Shown: positions 1 through 12,200 of the stretch, piece by piece
Position numbering within the stretch: position 1 is the stretch's first letter
How the letters are laid out: each line of letters begins with the position of its first letter
DNA from: Klebsormidium nitens
Lineage: Eukaryota > Streptophyta > Klebsormidiophyceae > Klebsormidiales > Klebsormidiaceae
Reading direction: 5' to 3'
Length of the DNA: 64,000 bases
NCBI GenBank assembly: GCA_000708835.1
Contig: DF236967.1
Span: forward strand, 188,822 to 252,821
Notes under the pieces: generated by a model
Database searches by the model: none
The model's input: the letters and a program-made list of their open reading frames with translations, nothing else
What the model was told of the DNA's origin: nothing
Program-made: the position numbers and the translations under genes

Positions 1-3000
1 GTCGTATGCGTCGCCATCGACGAGGGGGTTGCGGAGCAAGGGGCGCACCTCTTCCACCTGAGAGATTCAGACGCATTGATTTGAGAGCATATTCTGGTGA
101 ATAACAGAGGGGGACTGGGCTATGAACAAGGTGCGGGATGTGGAACCGCCTCTGCGAAAGATACACAAACAAGTTGCAGCAAGCGTCAAGCCGTTCCACC
201 AAACATGGTTGATGAACACGCTGTATTCTAATATAACAAGGCGAAACGCGATGCTGCAAGAAAGCAGACTCTGACGGCTGCGAAGAGGTGGGTCTTCTCA
301 GGCATCATCACCCCGCCTAGCTTTCCTCCTGCGCTTACCGCCGGCAGAGACTCCAGTTTGATCCTTCCCACAAGAAGCAGTACGACACTGATGGACCTAC
401 GTAAGAGAAACAGCCTTATACTCTTAGCGTCTCACCAGTTGAGGCAGATGGTCGTGGGCGAAGTCTCGGTTGGCGATGGCGGCCGTCCCCAGCGCCTCCA
501 GTTCGAGGGAGAGCGTCTCCTGAATCTGCTGCAGCCGCGCCCGGATCTCCGCCTCTTCCTTGAGCTGCTGTTCCCGGAACTCCTCCTTCGCCGTCTTCTT
601 CTCTGGACAAGGCACCAGACGAGGAAAACATGAACGGACGGCGGTGGTCCTGCGGTGCTTAGCATTCAAAGCGATTGGAACAAATGATGCAAGAATGCCG
701 CCATGCGCGAAGCACAACAGGCATGCAAGCGAGCGTTGCTCGAGGAGAACCGGTACTTGATGTGCAGCTGACAACCGCGCTTCTTTTCATATTTAGACGA
801 GGCTAGGGTTCTCAAGGAGCCACCGTTTTTCCCGGCTTGGCATCCCAGCACTTCAGAGAAGTGACCCTCAAAATCAAAGGCTTTGTCCCGGTACAAAAGA
901 ACGGAGTAAGATCGGAAGCAGTCCAGCTACGGAGGAGAAGTCTCAATACTGGTCCACTTCGGCAACCTTCAAAGGGCTCATGAGATAGCTGCGCAGCTCA
1001 CCTGCTTTTTGCCCCGGCCTTTCCTTCTTGCCTGTTGCCAAGCTTGGCCGGACTGCCGGCTTGCTTTCCGGCTTCTTCGAACTTGTATCCTGCAAAGTGA
1101 GAATTACATTCAACGGCTCAGTAATCTGGTCACCATCACAACGCGTACTCGAACAAGACTCACCACCTTTGGAGGCATCTTTATACCACAGCAGAATCCG
1201 ATCGTTGCGCAGTCTCTGTCCGTCTCTTCCTCACTTCCTGACCAGATTGGTGTAAGACAGGCGGTCTCAACTGGTGCTCAGTTGTCAAGCGTAACCCAGA
1301 TGCTCTCATGCTCGCAAGCCTTGACAACGCACCTCATCATCGTCGTCGTCATACATCTTGAAGCGCCCGCGCGCGCCTCGCCGGTTCTTGTCCTGCACCA
1401 CCTCCGCTTTGTACAAGCCCTCCTCCGTCGACAGGATGCCGTCAGGCGTGTTGAAGATCTGCATACGCGAAGTGTAGCTCAATTCAAAAACCTCACCATT
1501 ATACCGCACACTTTTACTGCACAAGAACCACTGAGCTGGTATTTGACTACCAGGAACGAAAATTTGCCGTCAAAGAAACAACATTCTTCAGCGCAGGCGA
1601 CGTTTGTCCTTACAGGCAATGCAAGCGCTGCGACATCAAACTCGGTCTAAGGGCCCTCACTTTGACGTCCCTCTCGGTCAAAGCATCGTGCAGGTTGCGA
1701 TCTCCCAGCTTTTCGAGTGCCTGCAAGGAACGTCGTACTCGAATCGATTGAGAAGCTGCGGCCTGACAAACACGAAGTGCAATAAGATGCAACCGTGATA
1801 AGATATCATTCTCCCATAACACCGATCAAATTTCTTTCCGTCTTTTCATCGGAGACTCAATCATTGCTTGCTATCCCAAAAGAATAATGAAAGCGAACGA
1901 AGATTATGAAAAATAACCGACTTTAAAAGCCCATGTGGGCCAGTGGTAGTCAGAAAGTCGGAGAAGCCCTGGAACTTACGGAGAAAAGGTGGGGAAAGAA
2001 GTCGCCGGGGAAGATCTGCATGGCTGTGGCGAGCCCTGCGACAGCGGCCCGGCTGTTGGAGTAGCGCCGGCTGGTCAGCCCGTGCGGTCCGAGCAGGACC
2101 TGGAGGGAAGCGAGAAGACGAGCAAATCGGCTTCACGTGAGCGAAGTAGTAATGGAAGGAAGCGCCGACCTTGAATCGAAGATCTTTTACGTCTTCTCGT
2201 CATCATTTTGCCGTTGACCCGTAGAGGGTCAAGCTGAAGCAAAGCAATCAAGCAAAACATTCACCATATCCGTGCATCAAGAAGAGTTCTCAATAACCTC
2301 CCCAACAGCATAACTCGCTCGGACCTTTATATCGGCCGTGATGCCATGCAAGGTTAGCATTCCAAGTGCCGAGAAACATGTTTGCTGCTGCAGCCTGCGG
2401 GTGCGGAACGGTCCGCCCCCAGTTACGCTGCAGCGGCTTCGCTCTAGGTGTACTGACTGACCGGTTGCACGATGATTACCCTGGACTCTGGAGGAACTCC
2501 AGGAGCGTCCAGAGCGGAGTGCCCTCGGCTAATTAGACACCGTGCTTCGGTGAAAATCCATAAATCAAGGGCCAAAATCAAACAGCAAGAGGGCTAAGGT
2601 AAAGTCAAGCGCCAGCTATGCCTGCTTACCTGGGTCAGCGTTTCGGCGTTGGAAGCCATTAGGGCGTTGACGTCCCCGCCTTGCTTCTTGAGGCCTCGAC
2701 TCAGCGCCTGCGACAGGCCAGTTAGAGTGCATTAGCCACAAAACAAAGGGAGACTAACGAGCAACATCAATGAACTGGAAGACTTTCCAGCCAAGTGACG
2801 AGTCCATTTCAACCTCGCAGCTGATTGGAAGCTTTCTACGCCCGGAAAGCACAGTAGAAGGCACTTTAACATTTTTTCCACAAGGGTCACCGCATAGTTT
2901 GGCAGGAGTCTCAGGTTTATGGCAGCCTTACCCGCCAAACGGAGCCCTTCCGCCTGCCTCGCGCCACGACCGGATGATGCGCCGCCACAAACAGCTCGCA

Positions 3001-6000
3001 GCTCTTCTCGGGGCTGGAAACTAGAGCTGGGCTGGAAATGGCGATCAAGGCCTTGGCCAGCAGGCCTGGGGGAGGAGCTGCGCTGTCAACCGTCTTGTCG
3101 GAGCTCTTGTCGGTGCTTTTGTCGGTACTCTCTGCGGGCTCGCTGCACAAAAGAGCCGTTTTCCAATTGCAAATGCATCAACATTGACAGAGCCGCTTCA
3201 TCAACTTGTGAGTGTACTTGAACTCTCAATGTTTTATGTTTGTGCAGTGCGTGCTTAAAAGGATGTGAGAAAGGGTTAACAAATCGCTGAAAGGAACCAG
3301 TCTCAACAAGAATTGTGTGAAGGCAACGCACGAAAGGAGACTTCTGAGCTCGAAGTGCAGGTACACCACCAACAATCATCCAAGCACGTGAAGATGTCGG
3401 AACACTTTAGAAACGTACCAATACTGACAACCTCTACTTATGAGCCAGGACAATGCATATGCATGGGTCGGTGGAATGGCCACCTTACCTGGAGGCTTTC
3501 AGCCGGTGCTCAAACACGGGCAGCCACGCGACAAAGCCGTCCAGGAGAGGCTCCGCAATGCTCGTCGAGCTGGCATGAGTGCGCGCAATGGTAGCCGTGA
3601 CTGTGCGGCGGACGTCCCAAGCAGGATGCACCAGCAGCAGGACGAGAGTCTGCAGAGGAATGGCTTTTTGAATGACACGTGTCGTACTCAAAACCGACGT
3701 AGTCGGCGCTGTGTCGAGAGTGTCATGCTGACTCTACGCTTGACATCTTCAGCGCTTTTCCTTTTCAGCGTCTTCAACGATATCAGGGGGTCTCAAAAAT
3801 GGGCAAGGGCTAGGAAAGGGAATGACACTCCGATCGCTTAAGGAACCGGGGTCTACACCGCACACAAAGATTGAGCAGTCCTTCGGTTCAAGACAGCAGC
3901 CGCTTACCTTGTACAGCTCCTGTGCACCGTCCGCAGACTGCGCTACCCTGTAAAGCAGAACGGCGCAGATCAGCTCTTGTATTTGGGGTTGGCGAGAAGG
4001 TCATCTGCTCAAACAGCGGCACAGAGAAGCAATTTTCTCTGTGCGCCCGGGAGTTCTGACATGGAGCAAAGGCGAAACGTAGTACAATGACGCACCTGCT
4101 TTGGTGGTGGAGCACGATGCTTCCGAGGAGGTCCGCCAGGGCAAGGGTGTCTTCTGTGGACAGCTTGGAAACCTGGCAGCACCGCAACGACGAAACGTTC
4201 GATCACATGAGAGTCGATCTTCCGTTTCGGACTTCGTCGGAACTAACACTCAAGGAGTTGGGCCTCAGACAGCACCAGTAAGGGGTTGCAAAATTCCCGA
4301 AAGTCCTCTGCCCCTTCCGGTCTGCAATTGTTGCTCGAAAAGCCTCTCGCGCACAAGCTACTGAAAGACGAGCAACACAATTTTCTGAAAAGTCAAGCCC
4401 AGAAATCCAAGCCATACCACAGAAGCTGGGTCAGCTGCATGAGGGGAATTGGAAAGTGCGGTCGCGCTTACCAGTGTGGAAGAAATGAAGGGCGAGTCTT
4501 TCTGTAGGACGGAGGTCCAGGCTTTCTCCTTGACGATCTTGTCCTCTGTAATCGAAGAGGCAACCCAGCTCAATCCGACCGTACCTCCTCTTAGGCACGA
4601 TTCGACATGCGTCTGGAACGTCGAAGAGGAAATAAGCCTGTGGAACTGGCTGACATAGGCGAGGTTGGTATCCGCAGCAGAGGCAATGCGGCGGATTTCC
4701 GCTCCAGCAGCAAGAACGTTTTCTTCTCATCCAACCTCAGAGCAGAAGCATGAGGGAAACCGCACCCCGCCTGACCGAAGGAATTCAAAATAAGTGCAAC
4801 AAGGACCCTGGCGAGACAGACAGTTGGTAGGTCAACGTACCGAGCGCTGCGTCCAGCGAACTAAACCGGCAGAGCAGCAGCATGGAGTAGATGCCTTCGA
4901 GCCGCTGCGCAGCCTTGGCCACCGCGCCTTTCACCAACGCAAGCAGGGGGTCCGCCAGCAAGAGCAACTGCAAAAACGATACATTTGGTTTATTCTGGAG
5001 GAAGCTCATAAGGGAGTCGCTGAGAATGGGAATCATTAGGTGGCGCCGGATGGGGTAGTATGAAGTGCCGCTGCGAACCGCGCGCTCGCAATGTGGTCGT
5101 GCGAAGGGGACTGGCCAGAGGCTTCACAAGAGATGAAGAGGCACCCGGCTAGAACAGAAGCGGACGGTTTAAGAGCCAGAAAAGGTAGCGGACCCTCTAG
5201 ATAGACAAAGCAAATCTTATTGCCCTTCCTCCACCTTTACGAGCAGGTCCGCACCTTCTCATTCACGTCGCTGCTGGTGGTCGCCTTGCGCAGTGCCCGG
5301 AGGTGCGCTCGTCGGAGCGTCTCCTTCTCCTTGAGCCCCGCGCTGAAAAACGCCCCAGCATCCGCAGGCATGCTGGCGCCCGACCGGGCCAGCCAACCGC
5401 CCAGGGTGCTCAGGACGATCAATCGGACATCTTCGTTACCTGTCACACCGAGAAACGTGGTCAATCATCACATGATTGTTTGTCCGGCCAGGTCGAGAGG
5501 AGGGCTTATTGATCACCTTTCTGCAATCTTGACGGTACGAAAAGTGCAGCCTCGCAAACATTTCGAACCAGACGAGACAAACAATATCGCAGGCCTGATT
5601 GTCGAAGGGAGCAGGCCAAAAGAAGCGGGGCTTGTCTAAGCGGGAAAGTGAGCAGCCACAAAGCCTGACTCTGCCCGCGAAACAGAGAGCACTTGACTTG
5701 AGAAAATCGGAGAGACATGCTCAGACTCCAGATTCTCGGAAGGATTCAAAACAATAATCCAGTGGCAGTAGAGCGAAAGACGTGACGTTGAACTCGGATC
5801 CTCACCTTCCGACTTGTAAAACGTCATAAGGTAGTTAGAAACCTTTGCCGCCAGCGGCGCCACCGACTTTGTCGATCCCGGGGCCGCCACCAGAGCATTA
5901 ACCGCTGTCACGACGCCTGCCCGCTGGTACCAGTTGGGCAACTTCCCCTCCGAACCTGCGAAAGCAAGCAGGACAGGACAATGTTTGGGACTGCTTGAGT

Positions 6001-8280
6001 GGCTTGAAAAGCCGTCAAAGTATCTGAGTCCGCTCTGGCAATACCTAATGTAGGAGCGAGAACGGACAATGAGATACGAGTGACTTGTTGACATGCCCGC
6101 AACAAACGAAGGGGGCTTCGATCGTACCTGGAAAAGGCACAGCATGCGCTTTCGTCACAAATGACGAACGTTCTTTTAGTGCGTCCGTCGAGTTCGTGAA
6201 CAGCTCGGCCGAGACGCCCCTAACAACCCGTTTTCCGGATTGCACAGTCTATGCACCACCACTGGATACCGCGGGGCTCACCTCCCAAAAGCGCTTTGGC
6301 TGCCTCGAACATCTTTTCCACCACGTCTAAGTCACTGCTCTGCGCCGCCAAACCCCGCACCACGTCGGCCGCACTCGTCCGGAAGCTCTCGTCCGCATGC
6401 CGCACGTGCTGGAGCAGCGGAGGCAAAAGCTCGAGCGCGTGCTTGCTCAAATCTAAGCTGACCGATTCCACCAGATCGCGAATGGCCTCGATGACGACTT
6501 CGGGGCTGCGCCGCAGCATGCGCACGGCGGTCGGGAGAATGGACGACGTGAAGTCGTCGTGAGAGAGGCGCTTGAGGAGCGGCCGGAAGGCCTGGCTGAA
6601 GAAGGGGGCTGGCTTGTCCTTGCTGCTCAAAACCGTCTTGACGTACAAGTCGAGGAAGAGGGCCTAGAAAAGGGGGGGAATGTGAGGGTTGAAAGTTTTA
6701 CAGTTGAGTTAGGAGCCAACTACATCTGACGAAAGAAGCCCCGCAAATGTTCCTTTATTTGATACTGTGACAGGAGGAATAAACTTAGACAGCGGTGGAT
6801 CTTAACCTACGTTGAAATCCATTTTAGTTTACGTTGAAATCAACCACCAAGTTCTGTGTATTGTCGGATCTCACTGGACATAACAATTTTCAACATGCAT
6901 CTGTCGATGACTAATTCAATTAAGGTGGTGGTAGGTACCTTCTTTTCTTCCAGAAGCGCCTCCTTGCTCTGCGCATAGTCCAGGAGGGCTAGGACAAGCC
7001 CCAAGACGCCCGTAGGCGCCTTGTCTCCACCCACAACCTCTAGAAAGACAGGGACAGATGCGGGAACCTGCAAAAGTGAAGGGGGCACACTTTTGCTGAC
7101 GGGAAGCCACTGGCAAGGGCAGGTGTAGCCTTGATCAGTTGGACATCACGCCTGAGCCCTGATTGGATTGAACGTCACAAAACTCTAAGCGAGAGCTTGC
7201 CCCTCAAGCTTGCAGCAAAAGAGACGCCCAGAAGTGCCCGGTTGCGATGCACTTGATCGGAAGAAGAAATGAGCATAACTCCATTCGAAGAGGCAACTGA
7301 GCCTCTAATGAATTGCAACCAAACTTCCACCACCCACGTAACAAGGTTCCATCCTTCAGAATTACCACTTACTTCCACCGGCAGCATCTTGAAGTGGCGC
7401 TCCGCTACTCTCCACAACCGCTCCCCTCCACGGAGCAGATCCGTCAGCAACACCGCCAGCGCGCCGGCCAGCCTCAGAAATGCCCCTTTTGCTTTTGCTA
7501 TGTCAGGACTTGTGCGGATCAAGAGCGAGATCCATTGCAGCAGCCTGAAGCGCCCCCTGTTCCCAATGCTGTTATGGTTCTTCTCAACAGTCTGCACAAG
7601 CGTTCCGGCAAATGCCTTGACGAATGCTGGCTCCCTGTTGATGGCGTCAAAGAGGACGCGGTCGACTGCAGCCTGAGACTTGCGGTCGTCGTACAGCGGC
7701 AGGGTGCGGAAGATGAGCGCCACGAACTCGCCGGCCTTTTCGTCAAGCGGAAAGTCTGCAGCGCAGCAGCATCCAATGAGAGGTGCGCAATGAAGGCAAT
7801 ATTTGATCTCAAAAACCAATGATGGGGGTGCATTCTCCCAAGACCCTTTTAGCAGGCGCACAGAAGAAAAGCCCGTTGTAGAAAAGTCCTTAGAGGTGGT
7901 AATGATGCATATGAAAGAATGACACATGGAAGACACTCTGATGGGTTTTCCACCACTGATACACTGTTCATTCAGCTTTTGATCGGGTCTTGCACATCTG
8001 CATCAAGGATACATGGCAATCAGAGCAACTGGAATAAGCGAGGATAACCTGGACTTTTTGAATGCAGACCTTGTCCTCCGGATGGTAGATGCCGAACATG
8101 ATTGCAAGACTAAGTCGTAGACCCACCTTCATTCGCGACAGCAGATGCAAGGCTAGCATCAAAGACACTGATGCGCTCTTTCACCGAAGAGCTTGCAAGA
8201 TGAGTAGCCGCCCGTTCCAGTGCTGCAAACGGATCCGGCACCGTTGATTCAGCTGCTGGCTCAACTGCAGACTCTGCCAT
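1..8280 (-). CDS. GCN1: GCN1 / ILITHYIA, N-terminal part (gene continues beyond left edge)
   Basis: HEAT-repeat translational regulator that binds ribosomes with GCN20/ABCF proteins and activates the eIF2-alpha kinase GCN2; in plants it also acts in immunity and development. Nineteen exons encode the first 923 residues: 8127-8280, 7373-7755, 6939-7067, 6282-6663, 5806-5955, 5255-5439, 4841-4967, 4472-4545, 4096-4172, 3908-3947, 3489-3649, 2932-3142, 2630-2707, 1980-2099, 1661-1720, 1333-1458, 1002-1089, 436-602 and 1-57. All phases join. Colinear blocks recalled from the plant protein include SKHALELLPPLLQ, AGLKEKETLRRAHLR, AAQRLEGIYSMLL, VHPAWDVRRTV, IFNTPDGILSTEEG and KTAKEEFREQQLKEEA. An acidic run (MYDDDDDE) ends exon 16, followed by a Lys-rich linker. 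The start is the first in-frame ATG (8278-8280). The protein is normally about 2,600 residues, so roughly two thirds lies outside the window. It shares a 453-bp upstream region with PET117. Confidence 0.95.
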
Positions 8281-8733
8281 CCTGCCAGCTGAGATTACTG
8301 TGAAGTTGATGTGAGCGCCCTTGACACCCTAGCCGTGCTTGTCATCACCAGCTTCAAAGGGCTTGGAAACGTTTCTGCCCAGAGCTGGCTGAGCTGAGGA
8401 GGCCTAGACGCAGACCTCACGCAGCCTAGAACCAATCAACCATGAAATGGTAACGGCTGGTAATGGTTAGGCCAAACCCTAATTCAACCAAGCCTGATCT
8501 GTGACTTTGCGTGGTCCTGGACAGCTGTCATGTATGGCCCTGGGACACAGCAGCCTGAGCTAGGCACAGGCGTCCCCAGCAGGGCGCCCGTTGGCATTGG
8601 CATTGCCATTACTATTAGTATTAGCTTCTCAGGTTGGCTTCTACTCAATTGTACATATCAGCACAGACGTAATACTGATTGATGTTTCTGATTGGGGAGT
8701 GGTGTATGCAATCTGCTTGCCAGGCGGTCCTCA
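8281..8733. promoter_or_regulatory. Shared upstream region between GCN1 (-) and PET117 (+)
   Basis: These 453 bp separate two divergent start codons, so they must hold both promoters and 5' leaders. I see no convincing TATA box. Transcription start sites cannot be placed from sequence alone. Confidence 0.5.
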
Positions 8734-9249
8734 ATGTCGCCTGGTGTGTCTCGGGCTGCCGTCCTGACGTTTGCCGTGGTAGTCCTCGGGACAGGCGGTG
8801 GCATTTTGTACATCCATGAGAGTCAGCAGACGGAGAGACGGGTGAGCACAGTCGTAATGCGGCGCCAATGTTGCCAACATTTTACAGCTTGTGCTTCTGT
8901 CTGTGCATGGGCTTGGATTAAGCAGCTTCTCTAAGGTGCATTTGAAGTTTCAGAGTGTGCCTATTTCACAGCTGTCTCATCAAGTGTTCGCCTGCTCTGT
9001 TGAGTGATACTGCAGCAACCAATGCTGAGGGCAATGCTGGATGCATTGTAGCGTGGGTTGCCTTATTGGAGTTCGACCTTTTTGACGTGATGATGGGTGC
9101 AATTGCAGAACCTGCATGCTGGAGTCCTTCGAGACCAGCAGCTTCTGGCGATGAAGGCAGAAGAGCAGAGGAAACAACTGGAGATGCAGCAAGGAAGTGA
9201 TCCCAGGACCCTCGCGAAAGGATCCCCGCCAGAACCTCTTACCAAGTGA
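8734..9249 (+). CDS. PET117: PET117-like cytochrome c oxidase assembly factor
   Basis: Small mitochondrial protein of the PET117 family, which helps assemble cytochrome c oxidase (linked to heme A synthase in other eukaryotes). Two exons, 8734-8841 and 9109-9249, join in phase 0 to give 82 residues, matching the usual 75-85. A short N-terminal membrane segment (about residues 8-27, AAVLTFAVVVLGTGGGILYI) precedes a charged helix with the family signature GVLRDQQLLAMKAEEQRKQL and the near-terminal LAKGS motif also seen in animal PET117. The gene is too short and too split to appear as one long ORF. The stop codon lies only 20 bp before the POP1 start codon on the same strand, so the two may share a transcript. 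The N-terminal hydrophobic segment probably serves as both targeting signal and inner-membrane anchor. Confidence 0.88.
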
Positions 9250-9269
9250 AGGTCACCACCCACTCCAAC

Positions 9270-12200
9270 ATGGACAGGCCGTCTCGTGCTCGTGCCAAGG
9301 GGCCTGACAAACGGGCCTCAGTCGGCGCAGCACTCAACCGTCCTAGTTCACTTCTTCCTGTTTCCTCCGCGCCTAGTCTGGAGCAAGAGGGAGCCTTGGG
9401 GCGCGAGCGGCACATCGGGCCGCCTCGCACGCTGAACGTCTGGGACTTTGCGTCGGAGCGAGCGGCTGAGATCAGCAGCCTAAACGAGGTTCTCAAGAGT
9501 CAGGGGGGAAAGGGCCTGTTCACACTGGCTAGGCATCTACGGCGGAGGACTACCAGTCACAGCAGGCGGCAGTTCCTGTTCCGGCCCAAGAAACAGAAGG
9601 TGGAGTCGGAAAAGGAACTAGAGCAGGGAGATGGGGGGGAAAGAAAGCCTCAGTCCAGGAAGGTGCGGCGGAGGGCAATGCTGCAAGCAATCAAGCGAGG
9701 GGAGGCCAATGTGGTAAGGCAGCCAAACTTCTTAAGTTAAAACGACTTCGAACCGCCCCAACTTGTTGTACGGTAAAGAAAGTATGTTGCTTTCAGGTTG
9801 CGGTGCTTTAACGATCCTGTGCTTCTCTTTTGCTTTGGATGATATTTATAAATCCTGGAAAGGAGGGCAGCGGAGGCAGCGCTTGTCAGGAGCTTGTCTT
9901 GCAAACACTCTTCCGATCTGCAATCGTAAGGATCCGAGGCATTCAAATGGAGATGCCATCCTCAGTCGCCCAAAATTGCAACCACAAACCTATAGATGCG
10001 GAAAAAATGGGGTACCGTCTGAGCATACCAGCCTCATCAGCTGGAGAACCGGGACTGCTATACGCGATCGGCAGCAACACCTTGAAAAGGTCAAACGTGC
10101 TACACCCGCGAATTGAACCACGACCATTTGGTCCAAGTGTGACTTGTCACTGCCGGCCAAAGCAGCCGCTCTAACCACTTGAGCTGTTCCAAGGGATAGG
10201 TTTACAGATGCGACTGTGCTACTCAACAACCTTCATATGACTGCCAAAAGGCTCATATTTCTCAATAATATTTCTCCCGTTTTCAGGGCCCTGACGGAGA
10301 CATCCGCCTGGAGACTCACGTGTGGCACGCCAAGCGCTTTGTCATGGAGCATCTCTGGGGCCACGTTTTGGCCGCCGGCCTCCCAGGACGAGGGCGTGGC
10401 TCGCGCTCTGTCCTCCGGGCAGCACGCTTTGCCGCTCTAGTTCACGACGCCACTTACGTGCAGCCGATTCAACTAGAAGGCCCCCGAACGGCTGTCTTTG
10501 AGGTCCTGGAGTCGGTGTCCTCTTTTCGGCGAGCAGATGCGGAAAACGGGTCAGCTAAACCGGGGAATGAACCAAGGAGAGCGGGAGAAGAGGGGGGGGT
10601 GTTGGGGAGTGTAGCGTTCGAGGTAATGTTACACAAGCAGGGGGATTTTCCACTGGGCGCAATTGCGCCTGCGACTTTGATGTGGCGGCCCCAGAGGGGC
10701 CAGTGTTCCGGACCCGTAGCAAACGAGGCGGACATGGAGGAAGACGGGGCGGGAGATGGGGGGCTCCGTGATGGTGACGTCAGCATGGCTGCAGCGCCAC
10801 ATGAGGAAGCGCTGGGCGACTACATCCCTCTGGAGGGATCGACTCCGACGGCCGAGGCGGGGCAGGCGGTTCCGTCTCGGACTCAGGACATGTCTTCGGA
10901 ACAGAGGATCGCAGGCCTAGACTCTGGGCTGGTTGTTGGTAGGGATCGAAGCGGGAAGAGAGAGAACGATCCGATGGAGGAAGATGAGCGGGAAGGCTTT
11001 GGGGGCGCCGCTCGTGCTGACGAGGGTGGGAACGGGGAAGCCGCGGCGCAGTGTCTGGTGTGGGTGCACGCGGCGGCCTTTGACGAAGCGCTGGGTGTCC
11101 TTCAAGGGGCGTGTGCAGGGATGGTGAGCCTTTCAGTATTGGTTCTTGTCCATCCTGCTGAGTTCCACACGTGCTGATTGTGCATGCGGGTGGCTTTTAC
11201 TGAGGCATTGGAGCGACTCCGGTATGGCAATTGCTCCGTTCATGAAACAGTCTCTGGACTCACGGATGGCGGTCTGTAATGTTCGGAGGCTGAATGAAAC
11301 TCCAATTCTTCTTCCAGGGTGAGGGGAGCGCCCCCGGGTTTCCAAGGGTGAGGTGCCGGTCCAGGAAAGGCGAGTTCGTGCGATTGGACGTCATGGGTGC
11401 CGAGACCCGTACCGTCCTCTCGAAGGTCCTTCGGCCAATCCGGTGAGTAACGTCGAAAGTCGAAGAGCTTGGGTCTTCACTCCGCATCGTGAGCGGATGA
11501 CGTTCAGGCTTTCTGAGCATCCTTTGTATCTGGAGCCGATGTGACCTCACTAGACCCAAGCTCGCAAGGATTGGTCACAGATGTTGCGACTGCCGGGTCC
11601 TGTTTGTCGGAATGAGCGCATGCAGCCCGGAGCTTCCACTCGAATCTTCGCCGACGAATCTTCTCACGAATGATGCAGGAGCGGAACATCGTCCCCGGGC
11701 GCTGATGTGTTTGAATCAGACGGTGCCACGTGGCAGCGGCTGGTCAGTCCAGCCACTCTTGCTCGTTTTCCTCCTCGAGCAGTCCTCTCGCTGACGGTCG
11801 AGGACCCCAGGCACCAACACGAGGACGTCAGCACGTTCGCGCAACCGGAGCTTGTTCCCTCCCTTACGGAAATTGGGCCAGATGCAGATTTGCCCCCAGG
11901 CTTCGCTAGCCCGCTCTTTTCTCCTACGCAGCCCACACCGAATATGCGCAAGTCTCCTTCCGATCATCTGTTACAGTCCCCAAGACCCACACCACCCCTT
12001 TTCCAATCAACGGACGTTAGACCCCCCTCCATTGATCCTAGGGAGAAAGAATTGGCCCCCTATGCAGCGGCAATGGGGGCCGACTACCCCCTGCTCTGGG
12101 ACCCCCCCAGAACACCGGACGGTAAGCCTTTGTGGCCCAAACCGGTGAGCAACACCCTTCTAGGTGACCAGCGGAGACAGGCAAGATTAGCTAGCTTTGG

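Noticed and set aside
10105-10195. Functional tRNA gene in POP1 intron 1
   Set aside because: The acceptor ends do not pair and the anticodon stem is mismatched, so it is reported only as a tRNA-like remnant.
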